Made by a program: the position numbers and the translations under genes | In this document: one piece after another, positions 1 to 7,140 of the stretch | How positions within the stretch are numbered: position 1 is the stretch's first letter | Layout of the letters: each line of letters starts with the position of its first letter | DNA from: an uncultured Eubacteriales bacterium | GTDB taxonomy: Bacteria > Bacillota > Clostridia > Oscillospirales > Oscillospiraceae | Length of the DNA stretch: 20,660 nt | Direction: 5' to 3' | Assembly: GCA_900550165.1 (NCBI GenBank) | Contig: URQY01000034.1 | Coordinates: forward strand, 1 to 20,660 | The notes under the pieces: model-generated | Seen by the model: only the letters and a program-made list of their open reading frames with translations | Told to the model about the DNA's origin: nothing | Database searches by the model: none

Positions 1-15
1 TTCTCTGGGGGTTTC

Positions 16-53
16 AAAGGGGGTATTCTCTTCGGAAAGAGAATACCCCCTTT
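16..53 (-). terminator. Strong hairpin downstream of the HtrA gene, probable terminator
   Basis: A perfect 17-bp stem pairs 16-32 with 37-53 around a CGGA tetraloop. It lies about 30 nt past the stop of the minus-strand protease gene. On the minus strand the stem ends in only three T residues before GAAAC, so the U-tract is poor. It could also serve a plus-strand gene ending left of the window. Confidence 0.6.
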
Positions 54-80
54 GGCATTGCGGCACCTGCCGCAGATCAA

Positions 81-1460
81 TTATCCATTATAGCCGAAGA
101 AGTTATTGAAGAAATCCCACGGATTGGAGTAATAGCCGCTGCTGCCGTCGCTGTAATAGCCGTTGCCGTTGTAGCTGTTGTCGGTGCTCTGGTCGGAATT
201 ACTCGTCTCCGCCGATTCGGGCACGGCGTCGAAGGTGAGCTGCACCTCGATCGTCTTACCCTCGCGGTAGACGGTCAGCGTCACGGTGTCGCCCGCGCTG
301 TAGCTCTTCTTGGCCGCAACGAGGTCTTCATAGGACGCGATATCCTTGTCATCCATCTTCGTGATGACGTCGCCGAGCTTGAGCCCCGCCTTGGCGGCGG
401 CGCTGTCCGGGTCAACGGAGCAGACGAAGACGCCCTCGGTCACATCGTAGCGGTACTGCTGCGCCATCTGTGCGGTCATGTTCTGCGGCGTGATGCCCAT
501 GTAGGCCTTGGTGGTCACATAGCCGTTGGTCATGATGTCCTTGACGAGGGACACGACGTCGTTGATGGGAATGGCAAAGCCGATGCCCTCCACGGTGGTG
601 TTGGAGTAGCTTGAATACTTGGCCGACACGATGCCCACGACCTCACCGTAGCTGTTGAAGAGCGGGCCGCCGGAGTTGCCGGGGTTGATGGAGCAGTCGA
701 CCTGAATCATGTTGAACGGCGTACCGTCCACGTTGATGGCGCGGTTCACGCACGACACGATGCCCTCACTCATCGAGAACGTCAGCTCGCCGAGCGGGTT
801 GCCGACGGCCGCGACGGATTCGCCGATGGCAAGCTTGCTCGAGTCGCCCAGCACCACGGGCGTCGCGCCCGTCACGTCGATCTTGAGCACGGCGATATCA
901 TAGTCCTCGTCGCTGCCGATGACCTTCGCGTCGTAGCTCTCGCCGTTGTAGAGCGTCACGCTCACGCTGCTCGCGCCGGAAACAACATGATGGTTCGTGA
1001 GGATGTAGCCGTCCTCCGTGATGAAAAAGCCCGTGCCGCTGGCGGCGGTCTCGACCTGCTGGCCGAAGTTGTTCGTGGTGGCGGAGACGTTGATGGACAC
1101 CACGCTGTTGACGTTCGAGGCGTAGACCTCCGCCATGGTCATCTCGGTCTTGCCGTCGACCTTGACGGTCTGAACCTGCGCGACCTCGCGGTCGCTGATC
1201 TGTATGCTGGTCTTGTTTACCTTGGTCGTCGCACTGCTCACGCCCGCGCCGACGAAGCCGCCGACCAGCGCGCACACCAGCGCCAGCGCGATGATCTTGC
1301 CGGAAAAGCCGTGGCCGCCCTTCTTCTTCGGGCTGCCGCTGCCGGGACCTTTATCCCACGGGTCTTCGGCGTAGTTCTTCGTGTCGATGGGGGCGTTGGG
1401 ATTCTGCTCGTCGCCCTTGCGGTAGCTGTAATGATACAGGTTGTTTTCGTCTTCGTACAT
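81..1460 (-). CDS. Membrane-anchored HtrA/DegP-type serine protease with PDZ domain
   Basis: This is a 459-residue trypsin-fold S1C protease that degrades or refolds damaged proteins outside the membrane. A cytoplasmic N-tail is followed by one membrane segment (about residues 54-76). The protease domain covers about 110-310, with the triad visible as His158 in TNHHVV, Asp188 in DYDIAVL and Ser263 in GNSGGPL. One PDZ domain covers about 318-412. The C-terminus is an unusual Tyr/Gly/Asn-rich tail with repeated YYS and FFN motifs. The start is fixed by AGGAGG eight bases upstream on the minus strand. It is monocistronic and divergent from the FAD gene. Length and layout match Gram-positive HtrA/HtrB/YyxA proteins; which paralog it is cannot be decided here. 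Confidence 0.95.
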   Translation of the reverse strand: MYEDENNLYHYSYRKGDEQNPNAPIDTKNYAEDPWDKGPGSGSPKKKGGHGFSGKIIALALVCALVGGFVGAGVSSATTKVNKTSIQISDREVAQVQTVKVDGKTEMTMAEVYASNVNSVVSINVSATTNNFGQQVETAASGTGFFITEDGYILTNHHVVSGASSVSVTLYNGESYDAKVIGSDEDYDIAVLKIDVTGATPVVLGDSSKLAIGESVAAVGNPLGELTFSMSEGIVSCVNRAINVDGTPFNMIQVDCSINPGNSGGPLFNSYGEVVGIVSAKYSSYSNTTVEGIGFAIPINDVVSLVKDIMTNGYVTTKAYMGITPQNMTAQMAQQYRYDVTEGVFVCSVDPDSAAAKAGLKLGDVITKMDDKDIASYEDLVAAKKSYSAGDTVTLTVYREGKTIEVQLTFDAVPESAETSNSDQSTDNSYNGNGYYSDGSSGYYSNPWDFFNNFFGYNG

Positions 1461-1632
1461 GATGTTGACCTCCTATGGGATGAGACTGTTTGTCGCGGCC
1501 TCTTGACTTTCGATGGTGTTATCATAGGGCATATTTATGTATATTTCTTGAACGCTATTTGACGATTTCTTAAATTTGGCGGCAGCGCCGATGGGAAATT
1601 GCTAAGTTTCTCTTATGTTCACAGATTTTCCC

Positions 1633-1661
1633 TTGCGATTTATTTCCCGGCATACTAAAAT
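1633..1661 (+). promoter_or_regulatory. Sigma-A-type promoter of the FAD protein operon
   Basis: TTGCGA at 1633-1638, a 17-base spacer, then TAAAAT at 1656-1661. The start codon lies 35 nt downstream of the -10, with AAGGAGG at 1681-1687. Read by eye against the TTGACA/TATAAT consensus. The rest of the divergent gap (1461-1632) shows nothing else clear; no convincing promoter was found for the protease gene. Confidence 0.6.
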
Positions 1662-1695
1662 GAAACGCAACTGAGAGAAAAAGGAGGCGGCGCAT

Positions 1696-3291
1696 ATGCT
1701 TCGCATCGACAATCTGAAGCTCCCCGTGGGAGCAAGCGAAGAGGAGCTGCGCGCTGCCTGCGCCCATGCCCTGCGCGTGAGCGCGGAGGCGCTCGTTTCC
1801 GTCCGCCTCCTGCGCCGCTCGATCGACGCGCGCGAGGGCGTGAAGCTCGTCTGCGCCGCCGCGGTCGAGGTCAGGAACGAGGCGGGCGTCCTGAAGCGCT
1901 GCAAGAATAAAAATGTGCAGCCCTACGCGCCGAAAAAGTATATGCCGCCCGCGCCTGTTTCCGCACCGGCGGTCTCCCCTGTCGTCATCGGCGCGGGACC
2001 GGCGGGCCTTTTCTGCGCGCTGCTGCTGGCCCGCTGCGGCGCAAGACCCATTTTATTGGAGCGCGGGCGCGCGGTCGAGCAGCGAAAGCGGGACGTTGAT
2101 CGCTTCTGGCGCACGGGCGAGCTGGATCTTACGTCGAACGTGCAATTTGGCGAAGGCGGCGCGGGCGCATTTTCCGACGGCAAGCTCAACACCGGCACGA
2201 AGGATGAGCGCCACGGCTATATTTTGGAGGAATTTGTCCGCTTCGGCGCAAGCGAAGACATACTGGTCGATGCCAAACCCCACGTCGGCACGGACAGGCT
2301 CTACACCGTGCTGCAAAACCTGCGCCGCGAGATCATCGACCGCGGCGGCGAGGTGCGCTTTTCCCACACGCTCACGGATATTGCGCTCGACGGCGGAAGC
2401 GTGCACGCGCTGCGCGTCGCGTCCCCCGAGGGGGAATACACGCTGAAAGCGCGGCACGTCGTCCTCGCCCCCGGCCACAGCGCGCGTGATACCTTTGCAA
2501 TGCTGCAAGCGCGCGGCGTGCCGATGGAGCCAAAGCCCTTCGCCGTCGGCGTTCGCATCGAACACCGCCAGCGCGACATGGACTTAGCGCAGTATAAGGA
2601 GGCGGCGGGCCGCCCCGGACTTCCGCCCACGTCGTACAAGCTCTCCTGCCACACAAAGGAGGGACGCGGCGTGTTCTCGTTCTGCGTCTGTCCCGGCGGC
2701 GAGGTCGTCGCCGCCGCGTCGGAGACAGACCGCGTCGTGACGAACGGCATGAGCGAGTTCGCACGCGACGGCGTGAACATCAACGGCGGTCTGCTCGTTT
2801 CCGTCACGCCCGAGGATTTCCCCTCGGACGATACCCTTGCGGGCGTTCAATTCCAGCGCGCGCTGGAGGAGGCGGCCTACCGTCTCGGCGGCGGGGGCTA
2901 CGCCGCCCCCGCCCAGCGGGTCGAAGATTTTCTCAAGTATCGCCCGTCAACGGGAGCGGGAAAGGTCGTTCCGACCTATCTTCCCTCCGTCCGCTGGTGC
3001 GACCTGCACGACTGCCTGCCGCCCTTTGTGTGCGAGGCGCTCGAAGAGGGCATTCCGATGCTGGGGCGGAAATTGAAGGGCTTCGATTCTCCCGACGCCG
3101 TTTTAACGGCGGTGGAGACGCGCTCTTCGTCGCCTGTGCGCATCGTGCGCGACAACTTGAGTTTTCAATCCGCCCTGCGCGGCTTATATCCCTGCGGCGA
3201 GGGCGCGGGCTATGCCGGCGGCATCATGAGTGCCGCGGCCGACGGCCTGCGCGTCGCGGAAAAGATTTTGGAGGAACTACGGCATGAGTGA
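1696..3291 (+). CDS. COG2509-type FAD-dependent dehydrogenase-like protein
   Basis: This 531-residue flavoprotein belongs to the widespread but poorly characterised FAD-dependent family COG2509, related to HI0933/geranylgeranyl-reductase folds. An N-terminal domain of about 90 residues is followed by a Rossmann dinucleotide motif GAGPAG (about 98-103) and the acidic end of the second strand (LLERG). A C-terminal FAD-contact segment reads CGEGAGYAGGIMSAAADG (about 500-520). An internal QFGEGGAGAFSDGKLNTG segment is typical of the family. The start has AAGGAGG eight bases upstream. Its stop overlaps the next start by eight bases, implying translational coupling. The substrate is unknown. Codon use is GC-rich and like its neighbours. 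Confidence 0.9.
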   Translation: MLRIDNLKLPVGASEEELRAACAHALRVSAEALVSVRLLRRSIDAREGVKLVCAAAVEVRNEAGVLKRCKNKNVQPYAPKKYMPPAPVSAPAVSPVVIGAGPAGLFCALLLARCGARPILLERGRAVEQRKRDVDRFWRTGELDLTSNVQFGEGGAGAFSDGKLNTGTKDERHGYILEEFVRFGASEDILVDAKPHVGTDRLYTVLQNLRREIIDRGGEVRFSHTLTDIALDGGSVHALRVASPEGEYTLKARHVVLAPGHSARDTFAMLQARGVPMEPKPFAVGVRIEHRQRDMDLAQYKEAAGRPGLPPTSYKLSCHTKEGRGVFSFCVCPGGEVVAAASETDRVVTNGMSEFARDGVNINGGLLVSVTPEDFPSDDTLAGVQFQRALEEAAYRLGGGGYAAPAQRVEDFLKYRPSTGAGKVVPTYLPSVRWCDLHDCLPPFVCEALEEGIPMLGRKLKGFDSPDAVLTAVETRSSSPVRIVRDNLSFQSALRGLYPCGEGAGYAGGIMSAAADGLRVAEKILEELRHE

Positions 3292-4252
3292 AAAGATCGG
3301 CGTCATCATCGACTTCCTGACCCCGGAGTACGAAAAGACCCTGCGCGACACGGCCGCGCGCTGCGGGTACGATATTGCATTTTTCCCCTCGTCCAAGGCG
3401 GCGGAGGGCAACGTGGACGACTGCACCATTCTCTACGGCCACCCGTCGCAGAAGGTCATCGCGGGGGCAAAGCACCTCAAGTGGTACGCAAGCTGCTGGG
3501 CGGGCGTGGATCGCTTCTGCCGCGACGACCTCTATCAGAATCCCGACTGCCTGCTGACCAACGCCTCGGGCGCTTACGGCACGACCATCGCCGAGCATTC
3601 GGTCATGGTCTCGCTGATGCTGCTGCGCCGCCAGATGGAGTACACCGAGATCATCCGCGAGGGCGATTGGCGCGTGCTCGAGGGAGGTATCCACTCGCTC
3701 CACGGCGCGCGCGTCACCTGCCTCGGCACGGGCGATATCGGCACGGAGTTTGCCCGCCGCGTGCGCGCGTTCCACCCGGCAAAGCTCGTGGGCCTGAATC
3801 GCAGCGGCCGCGCGAATCCCGATTTCGATGAGATCCGCACCGTCGGCGCGCTCGACGCGGTCCTGCCGGAGACGGACCTTCTCTTCATGTCGCTCCCCTC
3901 CGTGAGCGACACGGTGAATATCCTGAACGCGGCGCGCATGGCGCTGCTCCCGAAAGGCGCTTATGTCGTCAATGTCGGGCGCGGCACGGCCATCGAACAG
4001 GATGCGCTCATTGCGGCGCTGGATTTGGGCCACCTTGCCGGCGCTGCGCTCGACGTCGTCGTGCCCGAGCCGCTGCCCGCCGATCATCCGCTGAGAAGTG
4101 CGAAGAATCTCCTGCTCACGCCGCACGTCGCGGGCAACATGACGCTCGGCTACACCTGCGAGCGCAACGTCGCCCTCTTCTGCGAAAATCTGGAGAATTA
4201 CGCCGCGGGCCGCCCGATGCACCACCTTGTCGACCGCAAAAAGGGCTACTGA
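3284..4252 (+). CDS. D-2-hydroxyacid dehydrogenase family protein
   Basis: This 322-residue NAD-dependent oxidoreductase of the D-isomer 2-hydroxyacid dehydrogenase family interconverts 2-hydroxy and 2-keto acids. The Rossmann motif GTGDIG sits mid-protein. The catalytic Arg is in NVGRGTA, Glu in VVPEPLP and His in LTPHVAGN, all intact. The ATG at 3284 is preferred over an earlier in-frame start inside the upstream gene because GGAGG lies ten bases before it. It overlaps the FAD gene by eight bases and likely shares its promoter. Pairing with a flavoprotein suggests a linked redox role, but the specific substrate cannot be read from sequence. Confidence 0.92.
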   Translation: MSEKIGVIIDFLTPEYEKTLRDTAARCGYDIAFFPSSKAAEGNVDDCTILYGHPSQKVIAGAKHLKWYASCWAGVDRFCRDDLYQNPDCLLTNASGAYGTTIAEHSVMVSLMLLRRQMEYTEIIREGDWRVLEGGIHSLHGARVTCLGTGDIGTEFARRVRAFHPAKLVGLNRSGRANPDFDEIRTVGALDAVLPETDLLFMSLPSVSDTVNILNAARMALLPKGAYVVNVGRGTAIEQDALIAALDLGHLAGAALDVVVPEPLPADHPLRSAKNLLLTPHVAGNMTLGYTCERNVALFCENLENYAAGRPMHHLVDRKKGY

Positions 4253-4309
4253 GCCGCGGAAGATCCTGCTGTCCGCTCCCATAAGGAGCAAGGAGAAGAC
4301 AAAACTACC

Positions 4310-5152
4310 ATGAAGACCTCCTGCATCAAAAACGGTATCCTGCGCATCGTGCAGGGTATCATCATCGGCGCGGGCGCGATTTTGCCGGGCGTTTCCGGCG
4401 GCGTGCTCGCCGTCATCTTCGGCATTTACCGTCCCGCGATGGAGCTGCTCACGCACCCTAAGCGCGCGCTCGCGCGCTACTGGAGGATGCTGCTGGCCGT
4501 CGCCGTGGGCTGGGCCATCGGCTTTCTCGGCGGGGGCAGCGTCATTCTGGCGCTGTTTCACCAGTCGGAGACGGTCGCAACGTGCCTCTTTATCGGCCTC
4601 ATCCTCGGCACGCTCCCCGACCTTTGGCATGAAGCGGGCGCGCAGGGGCGCAGCCGCGGGTCGTATGTCTCGCTGCTTGTCAGCTTTACGCTCCTTTTCG
4701 CGCTGCTTCTCGTCGCGCAGCTCGGCTCCTTTGCCGAGATGCCTGCGAACTTCTGGGGCTTCCTTTTCTGCGGCGTGCTGTGGGGCCTCAGCTTCATCAT
4801 CCCGGGCATGACGTCCTCGTCCATCCTGATGGCCGTGGGACTGCTCACGCCGCTGATCGACGGTATCGCGCAGCTTGATCTTGCCGTGCTTGTCCCGTGG
4901 GCGCTTGGCATGATCGGCGTGATGGCGCTCTTTGCCCGCATCGTGAGCAGGCTTTTCGACACACACTATTCCATTGCCTATCACGCTGTCATCGGCATCG
5001 TGCTCGCCTCCACGATCGCCATTATCCCGACGAGCTTCGCCTCCGTGACGGAGGCGGTCTGGGGGCTCGTCTGCGCCGTCATCGGCGCGGTGATCGCCTA
5101 TTTCGGCGGCAGGCTCCGGCCGCAGGAGGACGCGGAAAAAACACAGAAATGA
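4310..5152 (+). CDS. DUF368 membrane protein, PopT-type undecaprenyl phosphate translocase
   Basis: This 280-residue polytopic membrane protein begins with the DUF368 hallmark GAGAILPGVSGGVLA (about residues 22-36) and carries a second, repeat-related SFIIPGMTSSSIL motif near residue 165, giving the family's inverted-repeat look. DUF368 proteins (PopT) have been shown in other bacteria to recycle the lipid carrier undecaprenyl phosphate across the membrane for envelope synthesis. Several hydrophobic helices follow, and the tail is short, charged and cytoplasmic. It starts 57 bases after the dehydrogenase, with AAGGAG-type sites upstream, and is followed at once by a strong terminator, so it is the last gene of the operon. 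Confidence 0.9.
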   Translation: MKTSCIKNGILRIVQGIIIGAGAILPGVSGGVLAVIFGIYRPAMELLTHPKRALARYWRMLLAVAVGWAIGFLGGGSVILALFHQSETVATCLFIGLILGTLPDLWHEAGAQGRSRGSYVSLLVSFTLLFALLLVAQLGSFAEMPANFWGFLFCGVLWGLSFIIPGMTSSSILMAVGLLTPLIDGIAQLDLAVLVPWALGMIGVMALFARIVSRLFDTHYSIAYHAVIGIVLASTIAIIPTSFASVTEAVWGLVCAVIGAVIAYFGGRLRPQEDAEKTQK

Positions 5153-5155
5153 ACA

Positions 5156-5197
5156 AAGCGGCTCAGGTCACTGACCTGAGCCGCTTCCGTTTTTTAT
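5156..5197 (+). terminator. Rho-independent terminator after the DUF368 gene
   Basis: A perfect 15-bp stem (5156-5170 with 5172-5186) is followed by CCG and a T-rich run TTTTTTATTTT. This is a textbook intrinsic terminator for the plus-strand operon. It overlaps the 3' end of the convergent diguanylate cyclase gene and may also stop that transcript, although its minus-side U-tract is weaker. Confidence 0.9.
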
Positions 5198-6273
5198 TTT
5201 GCCGCCGACGTTTCCTTGAGCTTGCGCTTGTAGTGGTACATCATCCGGTCGGCGCGTTTGATCGCATCCTCCACGCTGCCGAGCACCGGATTGAAGCACG
5301 CATAGCCGACCGACACGTGCGGCAGGTGCTCGTTTTGTTCGCGCCGCGCCTCCAGCGTGTGAAAAAATGCGGACAGATAGGCTTCTGCCGCCATGTCGGA
5401 GATCTGCGCGATGACGCAGAATTCGTCGCCGCCGATGCGGTAGCAGTAGCCGACCTTGGAGAACACCGCGTAGATCGTGCTGCCGACCTCGGCAAGCACC
5501 GCATCGCCCACGCCATGGCCAAAGGTGTCGTTGACGGACTTGAACTCGTCCACGTCGAAATAGTAGATGACCGCGTGCTCGCGCAGGGAGGAGAGGCGGC
5601 TCTCGTAGCTGCGGCGGTTCAGAAGGTGCGTCAGCACGTCAGTCTTCTGCGTCAGCTCGGAGTAGAGAATGTAGACCAGCAGGATATCCACCGCCGTGCA
5701 CAGCCAGGTGACGCGCACGCTGGCCTGATACTGGATCAGAAGCCCGCAGAGGAAGAACCCCGGCAGCATCACCACGGTCGTGCGGTGCATCCCGTAATAC
5801 TTTCCGCTCTCGCGCAGCAGCATGAGAAGAAACAGCAGCACGCCGCCGGAATAGGTCAGCACGTAGATCCAGTAGAACGCCTCGTGATGGTAGACATTCT
5901 GCGCGTCGACCGAAAAAATGAAGCCGGTAAAGGCCGAGCAGATCTCAAGCAGGGCATTGGCGAAGAGGAGCGAGTAAATGAGCTTTTTGTGCTTGAGCGG
6001 CGTCATCAGGTCGCTGCAAAGCACAGTGATGATCGGCGCGGTGGATAACTCGATGGTCTTAACGAGGATGTGCAGCGTCCGCAGCGACGGGTCGGCTCCG
6101 TCCATCCAAACGCCGAGCCATTCCGACACGGCGCCGGCGATCACGAGCACCGAGACGGTGTAGATCGTCTGCTTTTTGTCATGCTCCATCAGATCATTGC
6201 CGCTCACGAGCATATCCATGATAATCATAATAAAGACCGAAAGGAAGATGACAGCCGAGTAGAAATCCGACAT
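5194..6273 (-). CDS. Membrane-bound GGDEF diguanylate cyclase
   Basis: This 359-residue protein would make cyclic di-GMP from two GTP. About six to seven hydrophobic helices fill residues 1-205, an uncharacterised membrane sensor. The GGDEF domain (about 212-355) has the signature RIGGDEF at 281-285, metal-ligand Asp240 in the YYFDVDEFKSVND segment, and DTFGHGVGD. The four residues at the usual inhibitory-site position (RxxD, five residues before GGDEF) read SKVG, so product feedback is probably absent. No EAL domain is fused. The start codon has AAGGAAAG about eight bases upstream. It is driven by its own promoter and ends against the DUF368 terminator. Confidence 0.93.
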   Translation of the reverse strand: MSDFYSAVIFLSVFIMIIMDMLVSGNDLMEHDKKQTIYTVSVLVIAGAVSEWLGVWMDGADPSLRTLHILVKTIELSTAPIITVLCSDLMTPLKHKKLIYSLLFANALLEICSAFTGFIFSVDAQNVYHHEAFYWIYVLTYSGGVLLFLLMLLRESGKYYGMHRTTVVMLPGFFLCGLLIQYQASVRVTWLCTAVDILLVYILYSELTQKTDVLTHLLNRRSYESRLSSLREHAVIYYFDVDEFKSVNDTFGHGVGDAVLAEVGSTIYAVFSKVGYCYRIGGDEFCVIAQISDMAAEAYLSAFFHTLEARREQNEHLPHVSVGYACFNPVLGSVEDAIKRADRMMYHYKRKLKETSAAK

Positions 6274-6307
6274 GGCGCGAACTTTCCTTTCTGATAGTTA
6301 TATTCTT

Positions 6308-6335
6308 ACTATATCACAGTTGGGAAAGACTGCAA
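6308..6335 (-). promoter_or_regulatory. Promoter of the diguanylate cyclase gene
   Basis: On the minus strand TTGCAG (6335-6330), a 16-base spacer, then TATAGT (6313-6308), with the start codon 34 nt downstream. A weak stem-loop AAAAACG/CGTTTTT (6338-6362) just upstream may end the preceding HAD transcript, but its stem is only seven pairs. Confidence 0.6.
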
Positions 6336-6369
6336 CTAAAAACGTCGAATTCTGTCGTTTTTCCAGAAT

Positions 6370-6822
6370 TCACACAGAATCTGCCAGCAATTCGCTGTAC
6401 TGCGCAAGGCTCTGCGTGGCGAGTTGCTGCATCGTCGACCAGTCCGCCGCGCCCGCGCTTCCCTGCACCGCCACGGTGCGAAAACCTGCGTTCTTCGCGT
6501 TTTGGATGGCGGCGAGCGAGCCGGAAAAAACCGCCGTGTCATCCTTTTGCCCATGCAGGCGCTTCATCGCACGCTCAAACATCGTGCCGCTGTCGACCCC
6601 GCACAGCGCGACATCCTCCGTGAGCACGAAGCGGAAATACGAGGAAAGTCCGGCCCGCTCGAGCGCCTTCTGCGCCTCGTCCGCGCGCAGCGCCGTCACC
6701 GCGCCGAGCCACACGCCCTCCATTTTGAAAAGGGCGAGGGCCTTGTCGAGCCCCTCGCGCGCCGCGCCATCCGGCGTGAAGAGCGTATCCTCCAGTGTGA
6801 AAATCGCGCTTTGCAGCCGCAT
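6370..6822 (-). CDS. Degenerate, capless HAD-fold protein (probable pseudoenzyme)
   Basis: This 150-residue protein matches the HAD hydrolase core (beta-phosphoglucomutase-like branch), but the catalytic positions are replaced. Motif I, normally FDLDGTL, reads FTLEDTL (residues 8-14), so the nucleophile Asp is Thr9 and the acid Asp is Glu11. Motif II Thr43 (AVTA) is kept. The motif III Lys/KPxP segment reads VDSGTMF. The motif IV acidic pair, normally VFEDS, reads VFSGS (99-102). No cap domain lies between motifs I and II. The frame is intact, has GGAGG eight bases before the start and a near-consensus promoter, so it looks expressed. Binding or structural roles are possible; phosphatase activity is unlikely. 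Confidence 0.8.
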   Translation of the reverse strand: MRLQSAIFTLEDTLFTPDGAAREGLDKALALFKMEGVWLGAVTALRADEAQKALERAGLSSYFRFVLTEDVALCGVDSGTMFERAMKRLHGQKDDTAVFSGSLAAIQNAKNAGFRTVAVQGSAGAADWSTMQQLATQSLAQYSELLADSV

Positions 6823-6857
6823 CCTACATTCCTCCGATCCATTGTAATAGGGCCTTT

Positions 6858-6886
6858 ATTATACCCCAGCGTCCCGCAATTTTCAA
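6858..6886 (-). promoter_or_regulatory. Near-consensus promoter of the degenerate HAD gene
   Basis: On the minus strand TTGAAA (6886-6881), a 17-base spacer, then a perfect TATAAT (6863-6858), placed 36 nt before the start codon. It shares the 318-base divergent gap 6823-7140 with the carboxypeptidase promoter. The middle of that gap (6890-7050) is AT-rich and shows nothing else clear. Confidence 0.75.
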
Positions 6887-7053
6887 TCTTCACCCCACCG
6901 AAACGGAGCTTTCTGTATAAAATCCCTGCCTTGTGCGCGAAGATGAATGAAAAACCGGGCTTCCGCCGCCCAAAAAGTGCTGCACTGTGCAAAAATAATG
7001 AAATAATATTCGCACAAGAGAAAATATTTGAATATTTCGCGCCGAATAAACGG

Positions 7054-7082
7054 TTGACTTGTTATTTTTATTGAGCTACACT
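7054..7082 (+). promoter_or_regulatory. Promoter of the SLH-anchored carboxypeptidase gene
   Basis: TTGACT at 7054-7059, a 17-base spacer, and TACACT at 7077-7082, with an overlapping TATACA just after. The leader is about 55 nt and ends with AGGAGG at 7128-7133, eight bases before the start. The upstream stretch is strikingly AT-rich for this genome. Confidence 0.6.
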
Positions 7083-7140
7083 ATACACACTCTCTCCGCC
7101 GGAGGTCTGTGCGGCGAAAAATGATTCAGGAGGAAGAAAT

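Noticed and set aside
1500..1560. Possible minus-strand -10 (TATGAT) for the protease gene
   Set aside because: No -35 element lies at acceptable spacing, so I could not support a promoter call.
3224..4984. Long minus-strand open frame of 586 codons opposite the dehydrogenase and DUF368 genes
   Set aside because: It is antisense to two well-recognised genes, crosses their boundaries, has an Arg/His/Asp-rich composition typical of high-GC shadow frames, and matches no family.
4897..6048. Plus-strand open frame of 383 codons across the DUF368 end and the cyclase gene
   Set aside because: It runs through a strong terminator hairpin and is antisense to an intact GGDEF protein.
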